NCBI GenBank assembly: GCA_052035955.1
Contig: JBPOHD010000056.1
Location: 1 to 40,438 of the forward strand
Direction of reading: 5' to 3'
DNA from: JAEUNJ01 sp052035955
GTDB taxonomy: Bacteria > Pseudomonadota > Gammaproteobacteria > Burkholderiales > Rhodocyclaceae
DNA length: 40,438 nucleotides
Of the stretch, positions 17,339-24,890 are shown in pieces. Position numbers and translations under genes: made by a program. Each line of letters opens with the position of its first letter. The stretch's first letter is position 1. Under the pieces are notes generated by a model. It saw only the letters and a program-made list of their open reading frames with translations, had not been told where the DNA came from and did no database searches.

Positions 17339-18180
17339 GTGCGTTCGGGGTGTCTGCCGGCACCGAAACGGCGGCTGGCGTCGATGGCGAGACCCTGCAA
17401 CAGGCCGACGAGATCGAGGGCGAAGCCTGCGAGGGTCTTCTGTTCGTGCTCGAAGCGCTCGGCCAAGGCACGGGGTCCGGCGGGGAGCGGCCCGCCGGCG
17501 ACGGCAAGGCCGGCGAGCCAGCCCAAGGGCAGCCAGGCAAGCATTTCGCCCAGTTCGACGGCCAGGGGCGTTGCTTTGCCATTCCGGGGTCCCCCGCTGG
17601 CGGACAGGTGCGGGCCGATGCCGAGGCCCCGGCAGATTTCGACGGCGAGCAGGGCGGCGCTGCCGCGCCAGACCGCCAGGGCCCGACGACCTGAACTGCC
17701 GAAGGCCGTGGCGACCAGACCGTAGAGCCGCGCGCGGACGGGGTTGGGGCGCAGGTCGGCGACGCCCACGCGGGCCAGGCGCAAGGCGGCGAGGACGGCC
17801 CGCCGTTCGCCGGCGAGTTGCCAGTTGGCATGGGCTTCGGCCCAGCAGCGCAATTCGGCCAGTTCACCCAGCAGGGCGGAGAAAGGCGTCGATGGCACCC
17901 GTGTCGGCAGACACAGCCCGACCAGTTCGCCTTCGCCGTTGAGGATGGATACGGGGATCCCGGCGCCCAGGCAAAGGGCGAGGGAGCCGCTGCCCCAGGC
18001 GACGGATTCGCCGGCCATGACCCGCGACACCCGGCGCAATGGGTAACGGCCGGCGGCGCGGGTTGGGTCGTCCACGCGCAACGCGGGGCCGTCTACCGCG
18101 ACGCCGAGCGGCGCCTCGGCGAGCAGGTACAGGGGGCGGCCGTCCGCCTCGGGCGGACTCAGAAGCTCTCGTCCGTCCAT
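17329..18180 (-). CDS. Cas1-like paralog lacking the catalytic residues (Cas1b)
   Basis: A 283-aa protein. Its N-terminal beta domain follows the Cas1 pattern (PLYLLAEAPLGVAVDGPALR, then YPLRRVSRVMAGES, SLALCLGAGIPVSIL). In the C-terminal helical domain, the segment aligned by eye to GLDPQVGYLHGISFGRESL of the neighbouring Cas1 reads GIGPHLSASGGPRNGKATPL. The metal-binding histidine is lost, the aspartate position carries E209, and the catalytic glutamate position falls near D142-L-R144. It is therefore probably not an active integrase. It starts at the ATG at 18180, overlapping cas1 by 22 nt, and overlaps cas2b by 10 nt. A structural partner of Cas1 is the favoured role (inference). Confidence 0.82.
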   Translation of the reverse strand: MDGRELLSPPEADGRPLYLLAEAPLGVAVDGPALRVDDPTRAAGRYPLRRVSRVMAGESVAWGSGSLALCLGAGIPVSILNGEGELVGLCLPTRVPSTPFSALLGELAELRCWAEAHANWQLAGERRAVLAALRLARVGVADLRPNPVRARLYGLVATAFGSSGRRALAVWRGSAALLAVEICRGLGIGPHLSASGGPRNGKATPLAVELGEMLAWLPLGWLAGLAVAGGPLPAGPRALAERFEHEQKTLAGFALDLVGLLQGLAIDASRRFGAGRHPERTWH

Positions 18181-19139
18181 GTGTCCTCCTGGCTGTCCGG
18201 GATCGTCAGGCGCCTGGCTAATGTTCGCGCCATTCGCCGCAACTGGCGTCGTGGCGGGCGAACGAAGGCCTCCCAGGCCGGAAAGAAGTGCTCGCGGCCG
18301 GCTTTGCCGAGCAGGCAGGCCTCGCCGTCGCGGGCGAAATGCTCCTCGCGCAGGCCGCGATCGCGAAAGAGTCCCCAGACGAGGCCATCCGCCTGTGCCC
18401 GCAGGGGTTCGATCAGGTCCGCGGCCAGGGATTCGCGTCCGAAGGATATGCCGTGCAGGTAGCCCACCTGCGGGTCCAGGCCGGCCGCATGGGCGGCGGC
18501 GACCGCTTCGTGGTGGAGCATCGTATACGCGAGGGAGAGTACGGCGTTGACGGGGTCCCGCGGCGGTCGCCGGTTGCGGCCGGAAAAACCGAGCGCCGGA
18601 GGAAACACCGCCGCCAGGGCAGCGAAATGGGCGCGCGCCGCGGCGCCTTCGACCCCGCGCACGCTGTCTAGACTGGCGGCCGTCGGCAGCCTGTCCAGGG
18701 CGCCCGCAACGGATTCGAGCCCATCGAAGAGCGGCTTGCGCGCGTCGGGCCGGGCGGCGAGGAGTTGGCGCAGCAGGCGCCGCTGCGCCTTGAGCTTGGC
18801 GCGCACGAAGGCACGGGCTACGGCCAGGGCGACGAGGGGATCCTGCGCCGCCGCCCATTGGCCGAACCGGATGCGCGCATCGTTGTGGCGGGGACCGACC
18901 AGGCTGGCGATGCGCCGCGTATGGCGGCGGGAGAGCAGGACCACGGCGGTGCCCGCCTCGGCGACCATGGCCAGGACTCGGGTGGACAGGGCTACGTCGC
19001 CGACGATTACCAGGCGGTCAATCAGGCGCAACGGCAAGGCACGCACGCGGCTGCCGTTTTCGTAGAGTGCGAGCGCCTTTCCATCCGGTTTCAGGGCCAG
19101 GCCCGCGCGGTCGAGGATCAGGGTGGTCACGCCGATCAT
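18159..19139 (-). CDS. cas1: Cas1 integrase, catalytic
   Basis: A 326-aa protein that inserts new spacers with Cas2. The start at the ATG at 19139 overlaps the cas2 stop by ATGA and begins TTLILDRAGLALKPDGKALAL, the standard Cas1 opening. Expected metal ligands are present: E164 (RGVEGAAARAHF), H229 (GYLHGISFG) and D241 (LAADLIEPLRA). There is no fused reverse transcriptase or Cas4 domain. It is followed immediately by a degenerate Cas1 paralog. Confidence 0.95.
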   Translation of the reverse strand: MIGVTTLILDRAGLALKPDGKALALYENGSRVRALPLRLIDRLVIVGDVALSTRVLAMVAEAGTAVVLLSRRHTRRIASLVGPRHNDARIRFGQWAAAQDPLVALAVARAFVRAKLKAQRRLLRQLLAARPDARKPLFDGLESVAGALDRLPTAASLDSVRGVEGAAARAHFAALAAVFPPALGFSGRNRRPPRDPVNAVLSLAYTMLHHEAVAAAHAAGLDPQVGYLHGISFGRESLAADLIEPLRAQADGLVWGLFRDRGLREEHFARDGEACLLGKAGREHFFPAWEAFVRPPRRQLRRMARTLARRLTIPDSQEDTWTDESF

Positions 19140-19420
19140 CCGTGGAGGAAAAAGGGCGGATCGGCGGGGGCCACCGCCCGGCCCAGGACGATGACCCGGG
19201 CTCGTGGGTCGAGGCGCAGCAGATGGAAGGAGTCCTCGGAGGAGTCGAGGACGGCGCCCATGTCGAGCAGGAGTTCCCGCTGTTCGCCGGCGGAGAGGAA
19301 GCACTCGTAGGCCGATTTCTGGCCGCCGGTGGCGAATCCCTTGACCAGATCCAGGGCGCGCTTCAGGCGACGGGGATCGCCTATGTCGTAAGCGGCGAGG
19401 AAGAGGTCCCTGTCGGCCAT
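19136..19420 (-). CDS. cas2: Cas2 (Cas2a)
   Basis: A 94-aa protein beginning LFLAAYDIGDPRRLKRALDLVKGFATGG, the Cas2 signature with the conserved aspartate. QKSAYECFLSAGE follows as the second strand. The ATG at 19420 lies 4 nt after the stop of the small membrane ORF, and its end overlaps cas1 by ATGA. Longer upstream in-frame codons read through the small ORF in another frame and are not used. Confidence 0.94.
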   Translation of the reverse strand: MADRDLFLAAYDIGDPRRLKRALDLVKGFATGGQKSAYECFLSAGEQRELLLDMGAVLDSSEDSFHLLRLDPRARVIVLGRAVAPADPPFFLHG

Positions 19421-19424
19421 GGTC

Positions 19425-19589
19425 TCAATCGTCCCCGGTCCCACCGTAATCGTCGTCGTCGCGCAGTTTGGTGCCGACGACGGCCCCGGCCAAGGCGGCC
19501 AGGGCGCCGGGAATGACCCCCCACAGCACGTTGGAGGTGTCCTGGTCGGGCGTCGGAAGGCGGTCGAGGAAGTCATCGAAGAAGTTCAT
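19425..19589 (-). CDS. Small predicted membrane protein at the head of the cas operon
   Basis: A 54-aa ORF starting MNFFDDFLDRLPTPDQ, with one hydrophobic helix of about 21 residues (VLWGVIPGALAALAGAVVG) and an acidic tail (LRDDDDYGGTGDD). The start at 19589 has AGAGAG about 6 nt upstream. The stop is 4 nt before cas2, so translation is probably coupled. I do not recognise a family. Position and the clean helix support a real gene, but short ORFs are easy to over-call in high-GC DNA. It could be a membrane-bound accessory of the type III system or simply a host gene at the operon start. Confidence 0.6.
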   Translation of the reverse strand: MNFFDDFLDRLPTPDQDTSNVLWGVIPGALAALAGAVVGTKLRDDDDYGGTGDD

Positions 19590-19823
19590 TGCAGCTCTCT
19601 GGTCTGGTTCGATGGAGTGGATTCTGCGCGGCATCCGGACAGGGGGTGCGCGCGGCAAGCTTGTCGTTGGCGCCGGTGCGGAGTCGCGGGGGAGTCCGTC
19701 CAGGCGAGGCGCACGGCGAAAGCGATGGCCGGTCGGAACGGAGTTTCGCCGTCGCCGGAGGGCGCAGCTTACGGTTGCCTCTGCCGAGCCTCGCACTTGC
19801 CGCCGCCTCGGGACAGGACACCC

Positions 19824-19842
19824 GTGTTACGATGTCTTACAC
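19824..19842 (+). promoter_or_regulatory. Imperfect palindrome upstream of the toxin-antitoxin pair
   Basis: GTGTTACGATGTCTTACAC has short symmetric ends (GTGT/ACAC plus one inner pair) and lies 19 nt before the antitoxin start. RHH antitoxins usually bind such sites to repress their own operon. The symmetry is weak. The rest of 19590-19860 shows no other feature that I can support, including no clear promoter for the cas operon. Confidence 0.3.
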
Positions 19843-19860
19843 CTGCTTCTGGAGAAGGCT

Positions 19861-20076
19861 ATGGCGACGATGACCATACGTTTGGACGAGGAACTCGATG
19901 CGCGCCTCTCGGCGGTGGCCGCAAGGGAAGGCAAGACGCGCAGCGAGCTGGCGCGGGAACTTCTGCGACGGCACCTGCTGGTGCGGGATCTGGACGCCTT
20001 GCGGGATCGCCTGCGACCCTATGCCGAGGCGGCGGGCAGCCTCACCGACGAGGACTTCTTCCGCGAGGCCTCGTGA
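19861..20076 (+). CDS. Ribbon-helix-helix antitoxin
   Basis: A 71-aa protein starting MATMTIRLDEELDARLSAVA, then GKTRSELARELLRRHL, the beta-strand and two helices of a CopG/RHH DNA-binding domain. The C-terminal half (LRPYAEAAGSLTDEDFFREAS) is the flexible part that usually neutralises a PIN toxin. GGAGAAG lies 4 nt before the ATG. The stop overlaps the PIN start (GTGA). It probably represses its own promoter. It is divergent from the cas operon and not part of it. Confidence 0.88.
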   Translation: MATMTIRLDEELDARLSAVAAREGKTRSELARELLRRHLLVRDLDALRDRLRPYAEAAGSLTDEDFFREAS

Positions 20077-20486
20077 GGCTCTTCCTCGACACCAATGTGC
20101 TGCTCAGTGCGCTGATGGGGCACGGACTGTGCCGGGATCTCCTCGACCGGGCCATCCTGGAGGCGGACGTGTTGATCGGGGCGCCGGTGCTGCGGGAAGT
20201 CGATGAGAAGCTGCGCCTGAAGTTCCGCGTGCCGGCTGCACTGCGGAAGGAACTCCGGCAACGGCTCGGGCGATTGGAGCAGGCACCCGCGGCGCCTCGG
20301 GATGCCGGACTGGAATGTCCCGATCCCGACGACCTGCCCATCCTGGCGTGTGCGCTGGCCTGCGGCGCCGATCTCTTCGTCACCGGCGACAAGGCCTTGC
20401 TGGCGATGGTGAAGGTACGGGGCCTGCCTGTCGTCGGCCCCCGGGAGGCCTGGATGCTCCTGAATCGCCCGCCTTTCTCCCGCTGA
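20073..20486 (+). CDS. PIN-domain toxin
   Basis: A 137-aa PIN RNase of a type II toxin-antitoxin pair. The acidic residues of the PIN site are in the expected places: D in RLFLDTNVLLSAL, E in LREVDEKLR, D in CPDPDDLPILACAL, and D in FVTGDKALL. It uses a GTG start at 20073 that overlaps the antitoxin stop. It resembles the putative toxin PIN family TIGR00305 more than short VapC proteins. Confidence 0.88.
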   Translation: MRLFLDTNVLLSALMGHGLCRDLLDRAILEADVLIGAPVLREVDEKLRLKFRVPAALRKELRQRLGRLEQAPAAPRDAGLECPDPDDLPILACALACGADLFVTGDKALLAMVKVRGLPVVGPREAWMLLNRPPFSR

Positions 20487-20651
20487 AGGTCGCGGATCAG
20501 GGGGAACCGCCGAGGCAAAGACGCGGCACGGCGGATTTCCGCGTTCATCGGAGTCTGCCGGCGCAGACGTGCCCAATGGGCGTTGGCAAGCCGCGAGTGC
20601 GCCTTCTTGCCATCCTCCGCGCTTCCGTACCGCTCCGGTAAGAGTCCCGGC

Positions 20652-21455
20652 TTACCTTCCCCCGGCGATCCCGCCCCCCGCCGCCAGCAGCAATCCCCGC
20701 AGCGCCTCGAAGCTCTGGTCGAAGAGGGCCTGCAGGGCGGCGCCGAAGTAGGGGAGGAAGAGGCCCAGCATGACGAAACCGGCGACGATGGTGACCGGGA
20801 AGCCGACGGAGAAGAGGTTGAGCTGGGGAGCCACCCGGGCCAGCACGCCGAGGGCGATGTTGGCGATCAGCAGCGCACCCACCACGGGCAGGGAGAGCAG
20901 CAGGCCCATGGAGAACAGGGCGGCGGACCAGGCGAGCAGGGCCCAGAGGCCCTGGGCGGCGGGCGGGGCGACGCCCACCGGCAGCAGGCGGAAGCTCTCG
21001 GCCAGCGCCCCCAGGGTCAGCAGGTGGCCGTTGATCGCCAGGAAGATCAGCGAGGCCAGCAGGCCCAGGAACTCGGTCACCACGGGCGTCTGGCCCGAGC
21101 TGCCGGGGTCGTAGAAGACGGCGAAGGACAGGCTCATCTGGAGGCCTATCAGTTCGCCGGCCAGGTCGATGGCGGCGAAGGCGATGCGCAGGGTGAATCC
21201 CATCAGGATGCCGATCAGCACCTGCTGGGCGAGGACCATGAGCCCCAGCCAGGAGCCTGCCGGAATGGCGGGCATGGGCGGCAGGGCAGGTGCCAGGGCG
21301 ATGGCGATGGCCAGCCCGGCGATCAGGCGCACCCGGGCCGGCAGGGCGGCGTTGTTGAAGATGGGCGCCGTCGCCATCAGGCCCAGGATGCGGGCCAGGG
21401 GAAAGAAGAAGGCGACCAGCCAGGCGTCGAGCTGGGCCGAGGTGACGGAGATCAT
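20652..21455 (-). CDS. fliR: Flagellar export gate protein FliR
   Basis: A 267-aa inner-membrane protein of the flagellar type III export gate, with about six hydrophobic helices. It starts at the ATG at 21455 (MISVTSAQLDAWLVAFFFPLA) and contains GLQMSLSFAVFYDPGSSGQTPVV, a typical FliR segment. Upstream in-frame codons (to 21539) read through a repeat element and are rejected. It is the last gene of the fliF-R operon, separated from fliQ by a 204-nt gap that holds the repeat. Confidence 0.95.
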   Translation of the reverse strand: MISVTSAQLDAWLVAFFFPLARILGLMATAPIFNNAALPARVRLIAGLAIAIALAPALPPMPAIPAGSWLGLMVLAQQVLIGILMGFTLRIAFAAIDLAGELIGLQMSLSFAVFYDPGSSGQTPVVTEFLGLLASLIFLAINGHLLTLGALAESFRLLPVGVAPPAAQGLWALLAWSAALFSMGLLLSLPVVGALLIANIALGVLARVAPQLNLFSVGFPVTIVAGFVMLGLFLPYFGAALQALFDQSFEALRGLLLAAGGGIAGGR

Positions 21456-21474
21456 TGCAAGGGCGAAAGGCGCT

Positions 21475-21637
21475 TCAACACAGAGGACACAGAGGACACA
21501 GAGGACCCAGAGGAAATGCAGAGTCCGGAAGCAGGCCATGGGCGTCGACGATGACGTCCGGGCAAATGGTCTCCGGGCGCGACAAACCGCAACTCCTCAA
21601 GCTCTTCCTCCGTGCCCTCTGCGTCCTCTGCGGTGAA
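21475..21637. repeat. Intergenic element with inverted 9-nt-periodic arms (ACACAGAGG type)
   Basis: The left arm 21475-21515 repeats ACAGAGGAC about three and a half times. The right arm 21605-21637 is its degenerate reverse complement (CCTCTGCGTCCTCTGCGG). About 90 nt lie between them. Similar direct-repeat arms recur in environmental proteobacterial genomes (from memory), suggesting a small non-autonomous mobile or palindromic element. It separates fliQ from fliR. Confidence 0.7.
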
Positions 21638-21659
21638 TGAACGGCGGTCGAAGGCGGCG

Positions 21660-21929
21660 CTAGCCGATCATCCCCGGGATGCCCTCGAACAGCCGGCGCA
21701 TGTAGTCCGTCATCAGGGTGATCATCCAGGGCCCGGCGACGAGCAGGGTGAGGAACATGACGATCAGCTTGGGCACGAAGGAGAGCGTCGCCTCGTTGAT
21801 CTGGGTGGCGGCCTGGAAGATGCTGATGATCAGGCCCGTGGCCAGGGCGGCGATGAACAGCGGCGCCGAGACGAGCAGGGTGATCTCGATGGCATGGCGG
21901 CCGATCTCGATGACGGTGGAGGGGGTCAT
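21660..21929 (-). CDS. fliQ: Flagellar export gate protein FliQ
   Basis: An 89-aa protein with two membrane helices (EITLLVSAPLFIAALATGL and FVPKLIVMFLTLLVAGPW) separated by the conserved IISIFQAATQINEATLSF loop. This is the FliQ signature. It forms part of the FliPQR export gate. It starts 10 nt after the fliP stop. Confidence 0.96.
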   Translation of the reverse strand: MTPSTVIEIGRHAIEITLLVSAPLFIAALATGLIISIFQAATQINEATLSFVPKLIVMFLTLLVAGPWMITLMTDYMRRLFEGIPGMIG

Positions 21930-21939
21930 GGCGCGACTC

Positions 21940-22719
21940 CTATCCGAAGCTGGCGACGAGGGACCCGATCAGCAGGTTCCAGCCGTCCACCAGCACGAAG
22001 AGCATGATCTTGAAGGGCAGGGCGACGATGACGGGCGACATCATCATCATGCCCATGGACATGAGGACCGAGGCCACCACCATGTCGATGATCAGGAAGG
22101 GGATGAAGACGATGAAGCCGATCTGGAAGGCCGTCTTCAGCTCGGAGGTGACGAAGGCCGGGATCAGCACCCGCATGGGTACCTTGTCCGCGGACTCGGG
22201 CTTGGGCTCCCGGGCGATGCGGGTGAAGAGTTGCAGGTCGGCGTCCCGGGTCTGCTTGAGCATGAAGGCGCGCAGCGGCACGGCGCCGCGCTCGAGGGCC
22301 TGGGGGAAACTGATGCGGTTCTCGGCCAGCGGCAGGTAGGCGTCGGCATAGATCCGTTCGCCCACCGGCGCCATGATGAAGAAGGTGAGGAAGAGGCCCA
22401 GGCCCACCAGCACCTGGTTGGGCGGCGAGGTCTGGGTGCCCAGCGCGTGGCGCAGCAGGGAGAGGACGATGATGATGCGCGTGAAGCTGGTCATCATCAG
22501 CATCATGGCCGGCAGGAAGGTGAGGCCCGTCAGCAGCAGCAGGGTCTGGATGGACAGCGACCACTGGGTGCCGCCCCCCGGCGCCGGCGTGCTGGTGACG
22601 GCCGGAAGGGCCTGGGCCAGGGCCAGGCCCGGCAGGGCCAGCAGCAGGGCGCCGCTGGCGAACTTCAGCAGGCGGGCGCCGGTTGCGCGCGTTGCCCGCG
22701 CCGGCCGCTCACTGCCCAT
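21940..22719 (-). CDS. fliP: Flagellar export gate protein FliP
   Basis: A 259-aa protein with a cleavable signal sequence (LLKFASGALLLALPGLALAQA), then the family motifs FLPAMMLMMTSFTRIIIVLSLL, TSPPNQVLVGLGLFLTFFIM and the C-terminal GFIVFIPFLIIDMVVASVLMSMGMMM. It is the core of the FliPQR gate. It overlaps fliO by 11 nt. Confidence 0.97.
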   Translation of the reverse strand: MGSERPARATRATGARLLKFASGALLLALPGLALAQALPAVTSTPAPGGGTQWSLSIQTLLLLTGLTFLPAMMLMMTSFTRIIIVLSLLRHALGTQTSPPNQVLVGLGLFLTFFIMAPVGERIYADAYLPLAENRISFPQALERGAVPLRAFMLKQTRDADLQLFTRIAREPKPESADKVPMRVLIPAFVTSELKTAFQIGFIVFIPFLIIDMVVASVLMSMGMMMMSPVIVALPFKIMLFVLVDGWNLLIGSLVASFG

Positions 22720-23137
22720 GGCGGCGCTCCAGCACCTTCTTCAGCCAGTCCGGGAAGTCGCCGCCGGCCGCCGGCGCGGCGACGCCGGCAATGCGGGGCA
22801 GCTCGTGCAGGGTGCTTACCCGTCCCGGCGCCACGCCGAGGACCAGCCAGGTGTCGCCCAGTTCGACGATCACGACCCGCTCCCGCGGGCCTACGGCGGT
22901 GGCCGAGACCACCTTGAGCAGGTCGCCGGCCGGGCCCCGCGGCGCCGAGAGCCGCTTCAACAGCCACAGGCTGGCGAAGAGCAGGACGATCACCACCGCC
23001 AGCCCGGCCAGCATCTGCATCAGGCTGCCGCCCAGGTCGGCGGAAGGCGACTGGGCCAGGCCCGGCGCCGCGAAAACGGCCGCGGCGAGGCCCGGCAGGG
23101 CGCGCAGGAGGGGACGGAAAGGCAGGCGTGGGGCCAT
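22709..23137 (-). CDS. fliO: Flagellar biosynthesis protein FliO
   Basis: A 142-aa membrane protein that helps FliP assemble. The start at 23137 (MAPRLPFRPLLRALPGLAAA) gives a signal-like N-terminus, followed by one membrane helix (MLAGLAVVIVLLFASLWLLKRL) and a small cytoplasmic domain with VGPRERVVIVELGDTWLVLGV, the FliO signature. The 330 nt between it and fliN hold tandem REP elements. Confidence 0.9.
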   Translation of the reverse strand: MAPRLPFRPLLRALPGLAAAVFAAPGLAQSPSADLGGSLMQMLAGLAVVIVLLFASLWLLKRLSAPRGPAGDLLKVVSATAVGPRERVVIVELGDTWLVLGVAPGRVSTLHELPRIAGVAAPAAGGDFPDWLKKVLERRHGQ

Positions 23138-23247
23138 GGAATGCACCGGGGGCAGACTGCCGGGAGGATAGGAGGGCGACGGGAGGATCGTTGGCGCGAT
23201 CAGAGCCCGAAACGCCGGGCAAATCCGCGGGCGGGGGCGCGGCGGTT

Positions 23248-23431
23248 CGAAAGGCATCGCGGCGTGACCGCCGCTCCTACGAAAACCCTACGGTACGATT
23301 CCTGTAGGAGCGCCGCATGCGGCGCGATGGAGGCGGCTCCGAAAGGCATCGCGGCGTGGCCGCCGCTCCTACGAAAACCGAACGGTACGATTCCTGTGGG
23401 AGCGCCGCATGCGGCGCGATGGCAAGGGGGC
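23248..23431. repeat. Two tandem REPIN-like units (REP doublets) between fliO and fliN
   Basis: A unit of 92 nt at 23248-23339 is repeated at 23340-23431 with few changes. Each holds two GC-rich palindromic parts in opposite orientation (GGCATCGCGGCGTGACCGCC and GGAGCGCCGCATGCGGCGCG), joined by an A/T-richer middle with GGTACGATTCCTGT. GCGCCGCATGCGGCGC is a perfect 16-nt palindrome. Such REP doublets are mobilised by RAYT transposases encoded elsewhere (family knowledge). The flanks, 23138-23247 and 23432-23467, show nothing further. Confidence 0.85.
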
Positions 23432-23467
23432 GGGGCGGGGGCCAACTGTCCCGGCAGCGGCAAGCCG

Positions 23468-23899
23468 CTACCGGTGCAGTTTCTTCATCCGTTCGGCCGG
23501 CGTGATGATGTCGGTGAGGCGGATGCCGAACTTGTCGTTCACCACCACGACCTCGCCCTGGGCGATCAGGGTGCCGTTCACCAGCACGTCCATGGGCTCG
23601 CCCGCCAGGCCGTCGAGTTCGACGACGGAGCCATGGGCAAGCTGCAGCAGGTTGCGGATGGAAATCTTGGTGCGGCCCAGCTCGACGGTGATCTGCACCG
23701 GGATGTCCAGGATCATGTCGAAGTCCTGGAGCGCGGAAGCCCGCGACGGCGAGGCGCCGAACTGCTCGAAGATGTCGGCCGGCTGCGCGGCGGGGGCGGC
23801 CGCCGCGGGCTCGGCCTCGGCGACGGCCTGCTCGTTCATCGCCGCGGCCCAGTCGTCTTCCGAGACCTGGTTGTCGTCGACCTGTTCGTTCTCGCTCAT
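23468..23899 (-). CDS. fliN: Flagellar switch protein FliN
   Basis: A 143-aa C-ring protein. An acidic, Ala-rich N-terminal half leads to the SpoA domain: LDIPVQITVELGRTKISIRNLL, then GSVVELDGLAGEPMDVLVNGTLIA and EVVVVNDKFGIRL. The ATG at 23899 has AGGAG 8 nt upstream; an in-frame GTG one codon earlier is less likely. It starts 9 nt after fliM. Confidence 0.96.
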   Translation of the reverse strand: MSENEQVDDNQVSEDDWAAAMNEQAVAEAEPAAAAPAAQPADIFEQFGASPSRASALQDFDMILDIPVQITVELGRTKISIRNLLQLAHGSVVELDGLAGEPMDVLVNGTLIAQGEVVVVNDKFGIRLTDIITPAERMKKLHR

Positions 23900-23908
23900 C
23901 ACAAGCTC

Positions 23909-24889
23909 CTAGTTTTCTGCCTGCTTTTCGGCCAGGAAGCGCTCGACGCGCAGGGCCACCTGGCCGTTCTGTTTTCCGTAGCGGCATTCCATGACCGGCA
24001 CGCCGTCCACCGCTGCCGTCACCTTGTCGTCCAGGCCGATGGGCAGTACGTCACCCACCTTCATGTCGAGGATCTGGCGCAGGGTCACCGTGGTCTGGCC
24101 CAGGGGGGCCACCAGTTCCACCTCCGCCGTTTGCAACTGCCGCGTCAGCATCGTGGTCCAGCGCCGGTCCGAGGACATCTGCTCGCTGTGCATGGTGCTG
24201 TAGAGCACGTCCCGGATGGGTTCCACCATGGAGTAGGGCAGGCAGATGTGCATCTCGGCCGAGGAGCCGGCGAACTCCACCGTGAAGGTCACGGCGACGA
24301 CGATCTCGGAGGGCGTGGCGATGTTGGCGAACTGGGTGTTCATCTCCGAGCGCACGTACTCGAAGCTGATCGGGAAGACCGGTTGCCAGGACTTCTCGTA
24401 TTCGGAGAAGACGACACCGAGCAGGCCCTGGATGATGCGCTGCTCGTTGGGCGTGAAGTAGCGGACCTCGAAGCGTGTGTGGAAGCGCCCGTCGGCACCG
24501 AAGATGTTTTCAACCACCATGAAGACCAGGTTCGGGTCCAGCACCACCAGGCCCGTGCCGCGCAGGGGCTTCACCAGGACGAGGTTCAGGTTGGTGGGCA
24601 CCACCAGGTTGCGGATGAACTCGCTGTACTTCTGCACCCGGATCGTGCCGACGGAGATCTCCGTGTTCCGGTGCATGTAGTTGAACAGGCCGATGCGCAG
24701 GTTGCGCGCGAAGCGCTCGTTGATGAGCTCCATCGTCGGCATGCGGCCGCGGACGATGCGCTCCTGCCGCCCCAGGTCGTAGGCCTTGACGGCGCCGCTG
24801 TCCTCCTCCTGCGGTGCCTCGTCGGCCTCGCCGGTGACGCCCTTGAGCAGGGCGTCGACCTCTTCCTGGGAAAGAAAGTCCTGGCTCAC
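23909..24889 (-). CDS. fliM: Flagellar switch protein FliM
   Basis: A 326-aa C-ring protein. The N-terminus MSQDFLSQEEVDALLKGV is the conserved CheY-P binding segment. The middle domain (NERFARNLRIGLFNYMHRNTEIS) and a C-terminal SpoA-like domain (LGQTTVTLRQILDMKVGDVLPI) follow. The start is a GTG at 24889, one base after the fliL stop. Confidence 0.97.
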   Translation of the reverse strand: MSQDFLSQEEVDALLKGVTGEADEAPQEEDSGAVKAYDLGRQERIVRGRMPTMELINERFARNLRIGLFNYMHRNTEISVGTIRVQKYSEFIRNLVVPTNLNLVLVKPLRGTGLVVLDPNLVFMVVENIFGADGRFHTRFEVRYFTPNEQRIIQGLLGVVFSEYEKSWQPVFPISFEYVRSEMNTQFANIATPSEIVVAVTFTVEFAGSSAEMHICLPYSMVEPIRDVLYSTMHSEQMSSDRRWTTMLTRQLQTAEVELVAPLGQTTVTLRQILDMKVGDVLPIGLDDKVTAAVDGVPVMECRYGKQNGQVALRVERFLAEKQAEN

Positions 24890-24890
24890 G

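Noticed and set aside
2674..19065. Long plus-strand ORFs (for example 2674-4191, 3774-5162, 5081-6661, 7604-9172) antisense to the cas genes
   Set aside because: They are high-GC shadows of minus-strand genes with clear family motifs; their peptides are low-complexity and match nothing that I recognise.
18159..19139. Possible reverse transcriptase-Cas1 fusion, suggested by sense-oriented spacers
   Set aside because: Cas1 is a normal 326 aa, and no reverse transcriptase motif is visible in the operon.
19590..19700. Sigma-70-type promoter for the cas operon
   Set aside because: No pair of -35 and -10 elements with acceptable spacing was found.
20553..20568. Small hairpin GTCTGC-CGGC-GCAGAC between the PIN gene and fliR as a terminator
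   Set aside because: Only a 6-bp stem with no U-tract; not enough to call.
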